From Ilyonectria destructans (lineage: Eukaryota > Ascomycota > Sordariomycetes > Hypocreales > Nectriaceae), in NCBI GenBank assembly GCA_020740775.1, contig JAHEWK010000017.1, positions 310,001 through 374,000 of the forward strand: 64,000 bases of DNA, read 5' to 3'. Below are positions 1-9,892 of the stretch, piece by piece. Every line of letters starts with the position of its first letter. The stretch's first letter is position 1. The notes beneath the pieces are model-generated. The model did not search any database, was not told where the DNA came from, and saw only the letters and a program-made list of their open reading frames with translations. The translations under genes and the position numbers were made by a program.

Positions 1-563
1 ACTCAGTCCGGAACTGTTACCGGACCGGTAACTTGGTTCATCTCGGTGGGCAAGATTCCTGGCTGGGAGCATGAGAAGTTCATTCAAGAATACACCGTTG
101 TCCATGCCAACATGTCGAGACAAGTACACAAGATACTCCCTGCGTTTGCCGACTATAAGCAAGTCATTCCCGATTACGATGTCTCTGGAAAGCCCCTCCA
201 CAATGAGCCACGACAGGACGGCTGGGAGGCCTTGACGGTTCACATCTGGTCCAGGGAGACGACGAGACTGAACAATGGCTCGATTCTCAACTAGACACGG
301 GCAAGAAGCTGGTGGAGGGCGATGCGAGGCTGCTCCGCTATCGCCAGTACATCGACCGCACCCCGGCCGATGCGTTGGATAAATTCAGCGGAACGCTCTT
401 TGCCAATGGCCGCTGGCACGAGTTCGCGGCCGAAGAGGAATACGTCTTCAAGAATACGCAGGACGCCGCAGACTTCGTCAACGAGCACCGTCAATGGATC
501 GAGGCCGGACAGATGCCGTGGATCATGACGGGCACCGCAAACGTGATTTGGGGCAAGGATTAA
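1..563 (+). CDS. Partial EthD-like small protein with an apparent frameshift
   Basis: The reading frame is already open at the left window edge, so the 5' end is missing. The first segment (1 to about 250) contains HEKFIQEY followed by VHANMSRQV and a Tyr-Lys motif. This resembles the F-x(n)-Y/W-x(n)-VHA start of EthD-type dimeric alpha-beta barrel proteins, which include small dehydratases and decarboxylases of aromatic and polyketide pathways. The second segment (about 250-563, stop at 561-563) continues in another frame with DETEQWLDSQ and ends in VIWGKD. The frame changes by one base near 238-255. I found no GT-AG intron of plausible length that joins the two, so this is either a one-base lesion or a sequence error. 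The gene lies beside the esterase and the FAD hydroxylase, which fits aromatic catabolism. The EthD assignment is tentative; the coding nature is more certain than the function. Confidence 0.4.
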
Positions 564-912
564 GGGATCATTGTTCACGGGGGATTTCGAGAGCGGCTTG
601 CCGGGTCGGAATGCCGAGCTCTGCGACGGCTTCGTATTCTCCATCGGGGCTCGGCTCTAGGATAAAGACGCAATGCTACCCAAGTTGCAGCTGCTTCGGA
701 AGATTTTGATAAATGTAGGCGAGACCTTGGGTTCGTCCATTCAGCTCCAATAAATGCTTGCGTCAAATCTTGCGCTCTACAACTGGGTGTCAGCCACGCA
801 ACAATATCAATCACACTCATCTTCCAAGTTCCATCCACGTACCATCTTTCTTCCTTGCTGACCGCCTTGGTCTGTCTCGCCAAGGCGCACCAGCAAAGCC
901 AACACATATACA
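564..912. other. Intergenic, no gene recognised
   Basis: This is a 349-base spacer between the EthD-like gene and the esterase. It should contain the esterase promoter. I see no RNA gene, repeat or convincing open frame. Confidence 0.5.
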
Positions 913-2117
913 ATGGCTGCTTTTCTCGGAAAGCAGAATGAGCCTCATCCTGAGTACCTCAAGGTAGCACACTATCCGGCCCGGACAAGCCTCGGAGCGA
1001 TGATGTGATTTCCCATGACATATTCTGACAATCTCCCCATCAATAGGTCATCCAAGCTAGTCCTCCGCCGCTGCATCCCAAGGACATATCGCTTCTACGC
1101 CTTGGACAAGCCGCAGGTATAAAGCAAAGAGATACATCTACAGGTCCTGTCACCGAGGTGTTCCCTGTGAAGATTGATGATATCAAGATACCCGTACGAG
1201 ATGGTACCGAGATACCAGCCCAAGTCATTGCGCCCGTCAAGGCCAACGGCCCTCTGCCTCTGGTCGTCATGTTTCACGGGGGTGGCTTTTGTCTCGGCAA
1301 ACACACGGATGACGTTCAACTTCACGCTAAGCTTGCTTCCGAGCTGGGCATCGTGATTCTGAGCGTGGGGTATCGCCTGGCGCCCGAGGCTCCTTTCCCA
1401 ACTGGCATCAACGATGCGTGGGATGCCACGAAATGGGTACGTTTTCTGTTTCCCACTGTCCCCTGAGAGATGGAATCCTCATCCGTGACCAGGGCTACCG
1501 GAACGCCGCCCCTCTCGGCGCAGACCCTACCGCCGGCCTCATCTTGGGAGGCGTCTCTGCGGGTGCGAACTTGGCCTGCATAGTGGGCTACGAGAACCGC
1601 GATGAGGGCAACCCGGTTCCCATCACCGGCCTATTCCTCAGCGTTCCTCCTCTGTGCCCTCCTCACGCCCTTCAGCCAAAATATGCCAACGACTACCTCA
1701 GCCAAGAACAGAACCGCGGGCTTTCTCCGCCTCCCGACGAACTCGTGGCTGTCTTTATGGGTGCGTCATGGCCGGACCGCTGCGCTTTTCACATTCCTTG
1801 GCCACTAGCTAACCAACTAACTGCACTTCGTAGACGCCTTGAAACCTGACTTTTCGTCATCTCTCTACGTACCCCTGAACCACCCCGACGGTCTTGGTGG
1901 CCTCCCGCCTGTATACTTCCAAGTGTGTGGCTTAGACCCACTCCGAGATGAGGCGTTGATCTTGGAGCGGGAGCTCCGAGAAGACTACAAGATTTCTACC
2001 AAGGTAGATTTCTATCCGGGATTACCCCATGCTCAAGAAGTGGGCAGACGATACCACTGCAGGTTTCAAATGGCTTTTACGGTCCGAGTAAGGACAGAGG
2101 AGAGAATTGAGGATTGA
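913..2117 (+). CDS. HSL-family alpha/beta hydrolase (esterase/lipase), damaged 3' end
   Basis: Four exons are proposed: 913-963, 1047-1436, 1493-1760 and 1834-2117. The ATG at 913 opens an exon encoding MAAFLGKQNEPHPEYLK, joined in frame to the rest. HSL hallmarks are visible: the oxyanion-hole motif HGGGF, the YRLAPE motif, the nucleophile elbow GVSAG, the acid region DPLRDEA and a terminal LPHA with the catalytic His. Members are intracellular carboxyl-ester hydrolases. After LPHA the open frame runs into an unrelated tail ending at 2117. The +1 frame at 2032-2091 instead encodes KKWADDTTAGFKWLL then a stop, which matches the usual family C-terminus. The aromatic block that normally follows the catalytic His (FWxxFP-like) is absent. 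A deletion of about 20 nt with frameshift in the last exon is the simplest reading. The enzyme may still fold or may be a recent pseudogene. Confidence 0.75.
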
Positions 2118-2882
2118 AATGGCCAAGGCGCGCGCCAGCGAAAGCGGCACCTTGGCGGAGCTCTATCCATAGTTTTTTACAGGCTTCAGCATCTAAATGG
2201 CTAGCAAATAGATAAGTCAAGCTGCCACTCAATTCAATGCGTGACCTGTCCAAGCGACCAAGTACTATAAGCTAGCACCCCGCCACTGGGTGCAATAGGT
2301 ACCGATAGCGTATTCATTTCCTCGTCGGCGGTGGTGTGACTATCTGCTGTTTGAGGAGACGGGGAACCGGACGAGCTGCTGTCTTGCTCGAGCTGAGAGG
2401 GGCCGAAATTGCATGGATCGGCATCCCCCGAGCCTTTTGGATAGTCCGGGGAGGTTATTCCCCCGCTTCCCCGAATTCCAATCGAGTGGAGGACGCAAAC
2501 CGGGGCAACTAGCAAACTAGCAACATCTAGGCTAACCACTTTCTTGACTGCAGCCGAGTAGATCATAACTCGGGGCTTCGGTACTTCAGTGCCCTGCTTT
2601 GCCCCTCTTCATCCGTAGTGCTCACTTCCCCGTCCCCGATGTGCCGTCCCCGTGACTCCCTGTGGGACATGCTCGGCTCTGGGTCCGATTACTCCTCCAC
2701 TATGGACCACCATGAACCGAGCGCGTCCCCTAGATGTGGGTGGTATTTAATTAGATTCTTAACCTTGTTTGTAATTGGTTTTCTTTGAGCATCGCATCGT
2801 ATCTCTTTCGTCTTCAATCCTCAGTTGAAACCTCTCGCGCTTGGCGTAACAATACCGTCCATCGAGCCTGGAATCTTGAACC
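2118..2882. other. Intergenic, upstream region of the FAD monooxygenase
   Basis: This is a 765-base spacer. A 110-codon frame on the minus strand (2234-2566) has no recognisable domain and probably occurs by chance. The stretch just before the downstream gene should hold its promoter and 5' leader; GTATTTAATTAG at about 2743-2754 is a possible TATA-like site. I see nothing else. Confidence 0.4.
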
Positions 2883-4523
2883 ATGGTAATTCTCCCACCG
2901 CTGCCTTGGGCCACCACCAGATCGAAATGACGCTTGCTCACGATCCTCGCCATCATCTAGTCTACTACAAGCGAGTCCACCATCACCATCGTAGGCGCTG
3001 GCCCTGTTGGCCTGTATCTCGCCTATCTGCTCGGCAGAGACGGCGTCACCGTCCATGTGTACGATCAGGAACCCAGGGCGATTGAGGCGCCGAGAGCAAT
3101 TGTGTGAGTTTGGAAACGAGTGTAATTCCAGAGACCTGGGGTTCCGTGTTTTGATTCGCACGAGGGCTAACGAATCCTCTTTGACGCTCAGCTACTTGGC
3201 TCCCACTTTGAACGATTTCCGAAGGTCGGGGATATACGAGCACGTCCTCAAAGCCGGTGCCGTAAATAACACTGGCCAACAGTGGAGGCGGTGTGAGGAT
3301 GGAAGCGTCTTGGCCTCCATGCCTGCCCCTCCGGGAGGCGAGGTCGTGGCCCTCACCATGGGACAGCATGAACTTGCGGCCGTCATCCTCGGGCAGTTGG
3401 AGAAGCTGAGCTCGGTCAAGGTTCACTTCTCTAGAAAGGTGAACCGTTTTGAGGAGACCGCTGATGGTGTGAGGTGCTGGGTCTCAGAGGAAGGCCAAAA
3501 TGGTAAGCGTCTCCTTTCCACTTTTAGCAAGTCCCCTTCCCCCTTCCCTTTGGCTGGTCCTTTGCTGTTCTGCTTTGAATCGACCCTGACCTGTGCCACT
3601 ACTCCACTTACCACTTCATTGTTTCCGGCATCACAGGGTCGCAGCTAACAAGCGCACAGAGCGAAGACATCTGTCTAAGTTTCTCATCGGTGCGGACGGA
3701 GGCAGATCTACTGTCCGTAAGCAACTTGATATCCCCTTCGAGGGATATACCTGGGAAGACTTCCGCATGGTCGCTGCAAATGTTGACTATGACGTGGAGA
3801 AGTACAGCGGATGGGGCGCTGCCAATTTTATCGTTGACCCAGAGCACTGGGGAGTCGTCGTGTACTCTGGGAAGGGGAATATTTGGCGCGTGGCCAGTGG
3901 TGAACGGCTCGTCAAAGGCAAAGAAGACGACTGGGACGAAGAACTGGAGACGAGGAAGCTTTATGATAGGCTCAAGCTATTGTTCAAGGGACCGACTGAA
4001 ACGGCCAAGGTGCTTGCCATGAGCCCCTACAGAATCCACCAGAGGTGTGCAGCTACCTTTACCAAAAGCAGGGTAGCACTAGCTGGAGACGCTGCCCATG
4101 TATGTGCCACCATAGCCATCCCTTTTATGCGGACCATGACCGCTGTCCCGCCAGCACTAGGTCATGGTTGACTGGCTAACTCGCTGACTAACTTAACTAA
4201 CTCGCTAACAGCTCAACAACCCTGTCGGAGGTCTGGGTTTGACGACCGGCTTCCTCGATGCCTCCCTACTCCATCGCAAGCTAAACGAAGTCTTGTCAGA
4301 CAAAGTGAGCTACACAAAGGCACTGGCTGAATATAGCGATGAGAGGAGAAAGGTCTTCCTTGAGTTGACCAACCCAGTTTCCATCGCAAACAGGGGCAGA
4401 TTGATCGGCGCTACGGCGGAAGCGAGGAAGGAAAGAGACGAGCATTTCGCCGCCCTGAACAGATTCGACCCGGAGTTCTTCAAGAATTTCATGATGACCG
4501 AGGCTGCCCTGTCCAGTCAGTGA
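2883..4523 (+). CDS. FAD-dependent aromatic-ring monooxygenase (PF01494 type)
   Basis: A flavoprotein hydroxylase of the PHBH/MhpA/TetX-like group, about 402-407 residues. The model has five exons. The first coding exon is the ATG alone (2883-2885), followed by a GTAATT...TAG intron (2886-2960). The others are 2961-3103, 3192-3502, about 3645 or 3660 to 4099, and 4212-4523. Motifs appear in order: Rossmann IVGAGPVGLYLAYLLG near the N-terminus, GADGGRSTVR (the DG motif binding FAD and NADPH), and ALAGDAAH followed after the last intron by NNPVGGLGL (the GD motif). The enzyme would use NAD(P)H and O2 to hydroxylate an aromatic or related substrate in the cytosol. Neighbours are the esterase and, about 4 kb on, the intradiol dioxygenase pseudogene, which supports aromatic catabolism. 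The acceptor of intron 3 is ambiguous between two in-frame sites. The substrate cannot be inferred. Confidence 0.85.
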
Positions 4524-5285
4524 CAGGCCTTCATAGCTTGTACCGCTGTCGTGGTTCGTGCCCTTGTCCAGCCGGGTTCATAATTACTGAAAAGCCAGCA
4601 CCTATTGCTTCTGTCCACCTTATGAACCTCTTTGAAAACTACCTTGTCTCGTTTTACACAAACCAAGATCCGAGATCCATATTGGGGAGAATACGAATGC
4701 GTGGTATGATTTGAAACCCTCAAACAATAAATAACTGAGCTCTCAGTCCTTGAGGTGAAAATAAGTGTCAGGCAGATAGCTGAATAATTAATAGATCTCC
4801 TGACAAATATTGACATCAAACAAACCGGAACTAATTAACATTCACATGCGAAACCCACAACGACAAATCATCCTTCTGGCGCTATATTCTATGGGGAATT
4901 GATAAGGGAGCATGACCCTCAGGGGGCCATGACTTTTGGGGACTCTGATTCGACAACCTTTTATTTGTTAGTCTGCAGAATTTCACCAGAGCTACCTAAG
5001 TGCCTCGAGCTTGAGTCTTCTTAATCTTACTATTGTAACTAATATAGATACCGGAGTTTATTAAGAGAGCCAGTTTCAGTGCCTTTTCTCAAAGGTATTC
5101 ATAGGTCTGGAAAATTTAGCCTAACCAGGTGTTGCAAAAAGTCATGCCAACCTAAGGTTTATGCCGGCAATTAATGCGCCATGGCCCCCTATCAATTCCC
5201 ATTTCATATTGGGACTTCCAATCCCTTTCCGTCCGTCTTCCCATACATGATACATCGAATATGTAAGCTCGATCTGCAAGTTGCC
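4524..5285. other. Convergent intergenic region
   Basis: This is a 762-base spacer between the 3' ends of the FAD monooxygenase (+) and TF1 (-). It contains AT-rich stretches and should hold both 3' UTRs. No gene or repeat was recognised. Confidence 0.4.
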
Positions 5286-8200
5286 TCAGCGCCCCAGCAC
5301 ATCTAATATTTTACACACGTGCTCAAGTATCGGGAAATGCTTCCCCGTGACTGTGGGCGAAAAGCAGTCCTTCATCATGCCCACCAAAGACTCGGCGAGG
5401 CTCCCTTCGGTACCAAGACTAGCAGTAAGGGGAATTAGATCCGTATCTCTACCGGAAGGGATTCCGATCTCCTCGCTGGACCGTGGAATGAACGGAATCC
5501 CCTTGGCGTGACTGACCCAACGCTGGGACTCAAGCGACTCGGCTCCATCCACTCGGATCATTGGCAAGTTGTCTCCTGGGAGCATTGGTGCTGTGCCATC
5601 CTGTGCAGTCGGATTCTGAGTTTGTAGCTCCCGCTCATGGATGTTCCCGTATACCCAGAGGCACTGGATAGCCTGATACGCCGCGAAGACGTGAAAGTCT
5701 GTCCGATCTCGTGGTAGCAATGCCCTGGCGGCCCGAAGGACTTGGGCAGCTTGCCAAACGGAATTTCTCCCTAATCGGGTCCTTACCCATTCCTTGAGCT
5801 CGATGCGTGCCTCTCGCGCAGATCTGTGTTTTTCGTTCCCAAAAAGGGTCTCAATCAAGCACATAGGTGTTGAGGAATGGAACGTGTTGAATACTACCAG
5901 AAATGTAGTGGCAGGCGAGCTGGGCCAGGTCGGAGGTGTATCAGATTCCAACAAGCCCCTTGTCTCGTCTAGGAGTTTGGTGATGTACCGGTCGGGGCCA
6001 ACTCCTTCAAAGCCTTGATCAGGCCTTTCTATATCGGGCAAGGATCTGAACACCATGATCTGGAGACGGTCTTCGACCATCATCGTCATGATGGATGAAA
6101 GGACGGCCAGGTTGGCTAGTCCGGGATCTTGCATGGGCGGAAAGGCCTTGAAAACAGCCGGCCGGGCAAGACAATGGGCAAGATTAAGTCTGGGTTGATG
6201 GCCAAGGGGTTGAAGCTGTAGATATTTTGATCTCCACTCTATTGAAGATGATGCAAACCAGAGCTCAGGATGGTAGGGGATCGGCGTCGAGAGTTCGCGG
6301 TAGGAGACTTGAGGTGTTGAGTTCCTGAATACGGACCGACGTGAACATTGGATGAAATGGCGGTACACAGTCCTGATATGTGCAAGGAAAATCAACAAAC
6401 ATATTCCACTGAAGGCCAGTGCCATTCAAGACTTCTCACCTTTTGAAGGATTCCTGCTCGGACCAACGCATCCATGTCAACTCCAACTGGTCGTCCAATT
6501 CCGCCCAGGAGGGACTAATGACGAAATAAGTCTGTTCGTAGTACCACCTAGAATGCCTCAAAATCTGCCATGGTTACGATCAGCATTGTTCCAACTGCGA
6601 AGATGCGTAAGCTTAGGTAGAGATACCGATGAGGGAAACGCAGACAAGACATCAGACATCTCAGACTTGCGCTGATCCCCGCTCCAGAGTCCCACTTCAG
6701 AAGCAAGGACGAAGGCCTGCACATATGGTAATATGCGGGTCAAATGATTTTCGCGATCCCCCTGCGGTTACAGCAGTCAGCTGCCATGCTTGATAACGGA
6801 CAGTAAGATATACTCACAGAACTGATCACTTGGGTCCGCAATACTTCGGTCAGGGCGAGTCCGAACTTGTGAGCTAAGGGGTTGGCCGAGAAAGACGCTC
6901 CGGCACAAATCAAGGCAATGAGAAGCGTAATGTCACAATGTGATGGATTAAAAGTGGGAAGGTGAATTATAGGGGTGATGTCGTCCCTTTGCCGGGTCAG
7001 AGCAATCCGAAGCATCTCGTCGAGGATCTTGGCCGAAGGAAAGGACGCCGCTGTTGGCATGAGCCTGGGATTGTGGCTGGAGCCAGATATCAGATACATG
7101 ATTTGATCTCGCTTGACCGAGGTCAAATGCTGCTTGATGACAGTCGGGTCAAAGGAGCCCATTTTTCCAGCCATGGAATCTTCCTGGGCTGCCGATAGGA
7201 AGAGATTGCACTTGTCCAGTTCAATATAGTCTCCTGGAACCGGCTTCCAACTCCCCAGGGTGGCAGTGTAAGTTTTGTTGGCCTCGTCGGAAACGCCGGA
7301 CTCATCACACGAAAGGCTCTTGGGCGTCATGGCTGCCTGTTCAAGATCGTCGTTGGAGCCGGGGACGAGCAGCGGTGCCATTGAATACAGCATTGATGCC
7401 TCAAGGCCAAGGTCGAACCCCAAGAAGTCGGATTGGTTCTGTAGCGGCGAGAGCCTATCAAACAGGTAGTTGCCAGAGGCCAGTGCTGGGTCGATAGGAG
7501 GAGATACAAGGTTGCTAATGGACCCTCGGTCGTCCATAGCGGGCAACTTCGAGATAATCGGGTGCTGGTGACCACCATGGCTGTCTACTGTTCCGCTGGT
7601 GCTGATACCGTCCTCTCCACACATGACCGATTCCACAGACGTGACATCGCTGGAAGTCAGTGGTAGTAGGTGACGGGGACAGACAGTTTCCGAATGTTGT
7701 CGATGGCCTTGATTGGGCAGAGATCTTCGGACAGAATCGACAACCTGGGATAGCATTCCCGCGTCTGCATCGTCTCCAGCTGAAGTAGCAGGATGGGATC
7801 TGATGCATTCGATGCCCTTTTGGCGACACCGCCGACACGCCCTCGAATCATCGCACCTCACCTTAGATGCAGCACAGGAATTGCAAGCCTGCGAAGCACG
7901 GGGAACTCGATTGGAGAGCTGTCTTCGCTTGGGAGCCGGCGGCTCGTCGTGGAAAGCTGTCGACCCATTCGTCGCGCTTCGCTTCGAACTATCATCTCTA
8001 GCAGCCCACCGTTACTATCGATCCGCGACATAATCTGAGACGCCTACCTCGTAGTCGAACGGGAACCGTACTTTGAGAGCTTGGCATTGTGATGATTTGC
8101 ATGATCACTCCCCGCCTTGGCGCAGCATGTTTCACAGGCGGTACACGGCGAGGCATCGATATTTCCCTCGCCTGTAGAGAGAGTTTTTAGTCAGAGTAAA

Positions 8201-8303
8201 GGTCTAGAAATTTGGCGTTTCTTCGGTTGGCCCAGCGCGAGGACCCTCGAGACTCACTTGTGTGGCCGGTTGGGTTCTGCGGCAGGGAGGCTGGTGCAAT
8301 CAT
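5286..8303 (-). CDS. Zn2Cys6 transcription factor with fungal-specific TF domain (TF1)
   Basis: Six exons on the minus strand join without frame conflict: 8303-8258, 8171-8048, 7997-6818, 6761-6627, 6564-6440 and 6372-5286. They encode about 898 residues. A complete binuclear cluster starts at about residue 95 (CNSCAASKVRC...CRRCRQKGIEC, spacing C-x2-C-x6-C-x5-C-x2-C-x6-C). It is preceded by a basic stretch (PAPKRRQLSNR). The middle region carries the fungal_trans fold, with LPTFNPSHC and the GLWSGDQRK motif. The protein is an apparent paralogue of TF2 (17694-20529), which shares GLWSG/DLWSG, ESFKR and the overall layout. TF2 has two clear C2H2 fingers. TF1 has only a short Cys/His-rich piece (CTACETCC...HANHH) whose spacing does not make a normal finger. 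It probably regulates the neighbouring aromatic genes (inference). Confidence 0.88.
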
Positions 8304-8850
8304 GGTGACTTCCTTTCTGTTCCGATGTGATGCGGTGAGAGGACTGAAATACCGTCTTGGGGGGGATGGAATAATCAAGAGAGGGCACGAGAGAGCGGTT
8401 GGGGAGGATCAAGACAAAGATCAAGATCAAGACGGAACCCTCGCCTTGTAATAAGTCGGGCGTTAGGGAGTGTGGAGATCCCGCAACCCCGGATTCAGTA
8501 CTTCCAAGTGAGAAAGCTTTTTTTGTTTAATTTATTGATGACTCGAGTTACTAGTTGAGTGACTCGAGTAACTAATCAAGTAAGCGCCGGTCAGTAATTG
8601 ATCCCGAAGTGCCGATGTCACCTCCTCCACCCCCACCCCCACCGGGTACGAACAGCATCCGAGGTCCCCCGCTTTCGAGATGAAAGGGAAGAGCAACAGG
8701 GAAGCCCTCTACGTTATTTACTTTATGTGGAACTATAAAGTCAGGCGTATTTCAAACTCTGCGTCGTAATTCTTGAATACCTGCTTGCTACATACTGTTA
8801 GAGAACACACTTCCACCCTCAGCACTCGTATCTGTCGTATCTACAGCCCT
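8304..8850 (-). promoter_or_regulatory. Upstream region of TF1 with a structured repeat site
   Basis: This is the 547-base region between TF1 and the 3' end of the dioxygenase pseudogene. At 8539-8573 the decamer TGACTCGAGT occurs twice (8539-8548 and 8560-8569). The arms AGTTACT (8546-8552) and AGTAACT (8567-8573) form an inverted repeat across the same site. TGACTC resembles the core of Gcn4/Cpc1 (bZIP) sites. A C-rich tract with CACCTCCTCCACCCCC begins near 8620. A GATCAA/GACAAA microsatellite lies at about 8408-8432. The regulatory role is inference. Confidence 0.4.
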
Positions 8851-9776
8851 TTATTCTTCCGCAAGCCCGATGAGAAGTCCCTGGACAATCTGGATGGGCC
8901 GTCCTAACTTTTTCAAGACCTCCTTGCTCCTCTCCGAGCGCAGCACATTCGTCTCTTCATCTGTGACGGGGACGAAATCATACGTCAAGAGCTTCGTTCC
9001 CTCGGGAACGTTGTGCTTTGCTGCCACTGCTTCGTCGACTTGGTGGAGGTCAACGACCAACGGCGCCTTGACGTCGAAGACGGCGTCGGAATTCTCGTAT
9101 GGGTCGCCTCGAAGGTAGAGAGCGCTTCGTGGTCAAACAGATGTCAGCTATTTCCCCCTTAAAGACTCGCAATTTACCATGTGGAGAGGTGGTGCACTTA
9201 CGTTATCAACGTGTCATGGCTATCCTTGTCAAACTTGAAGTGCATGTGGCCTGGCCGCATGTTGTGTCTACTTAAACGCTTGAGGAGGTTCCCGACGGGT
9301 CCATCTCCAGGGATTGGGTAGGGCACAGGCACGATGCCGTTGAACCAGAAGATACCCTCAGCATCCGTTTTTAATACAGCGCGGCCGTCGGGGCCTGTCC
9401 GGTGGTCGTGCTGAGCGTCGTATTGTCCTGTCAAACCCGTCTCCCAGACATGGATGACTATTCCCTGAATAGGCTTCCCCTGCGTGTCCTTGACCGTGCA
9501 GAGGACGAGCAGCTGCTCGCCATCGGCGTCGTTGCTGATTTGGGTGCCGTGGTCGACAGGGTTCGCATCGTCCGTATGGAACGGCCCCAGAAGTGTGCCG
9601 ACGGCGCTCTCGGACGGTCCATACTGTCTACGAGTAGGCTGAGGCCCAGCAATCAGTCGGTAAGACAAATTCTTGCCTCAAGTTGGTGCATGCTGGCCCG
9701 CGGCCGTCAGGAACTGAATGGCCGCTATCCATTCTTGGCGCGTTTTACGGGTGAACTCGTGCAGGTGGGGTGTTGA
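8851..9776 (-). pseudogene. Intradiol ring-cleavage dioxygenase (catechol/hydroxyquinol 1,2-type), 5' part degenerate
   Basis: The C-terminal two thirds are well preserved in two exons (9668-9202 and 9124-8851, intron 9201-9125). They show LLGPFHTDDA, QYDAQ (first Tyr ligand), VPVPYPIPGDGPVG (second Tyr ligand) and RPGHMHFKF (both His ligands), so every Fe(III) ligand of the family is present. The N-terminal dioxygenase domain is visible only in pieces. LHEFTRKTRQEWIAAIQFL at about 9764-9700 ends in a TGA. RQEFVL lies in a second frame, LGLSLLVDSMDRP in a third, and the catalytic domain returns to the first frame. Each step corresponds to one missing base. No in-frame ATG precedes the catalytic domain and I found no splice combination that repairs it. 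Family members open catechols or hydroxyquinol between the hydroxyls to give muconates or maleylacetate. Confidence 0.8.
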
Positions 9777-9892
9777 TTTGTTAATTAATCACTGCTTTTT
9801 GGAAACAGGTTTTAGTGATACATGCTACTCCCGTAGTAGAGAAAGATACATTCAATTCAGACTATCTTTCCTCCACCTCATCTTGAATGGAA

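Noticed and set aside
2234..2566. 110-codon minus-strand frame between the esterase and the FAD monooxygenase
   Set aside because: Low-complexity Ser/Gly/Pro composition, no motif, and it lies in a likely promoter region.
8408..8440. GATCAA/GACAAA repeats as a CRISPR-like or regulatory array
   Set aside because: The units are short, imperfect and contiguous. This is an ordinary microsatellite, and CRISPR arrays do not occur in fungi.
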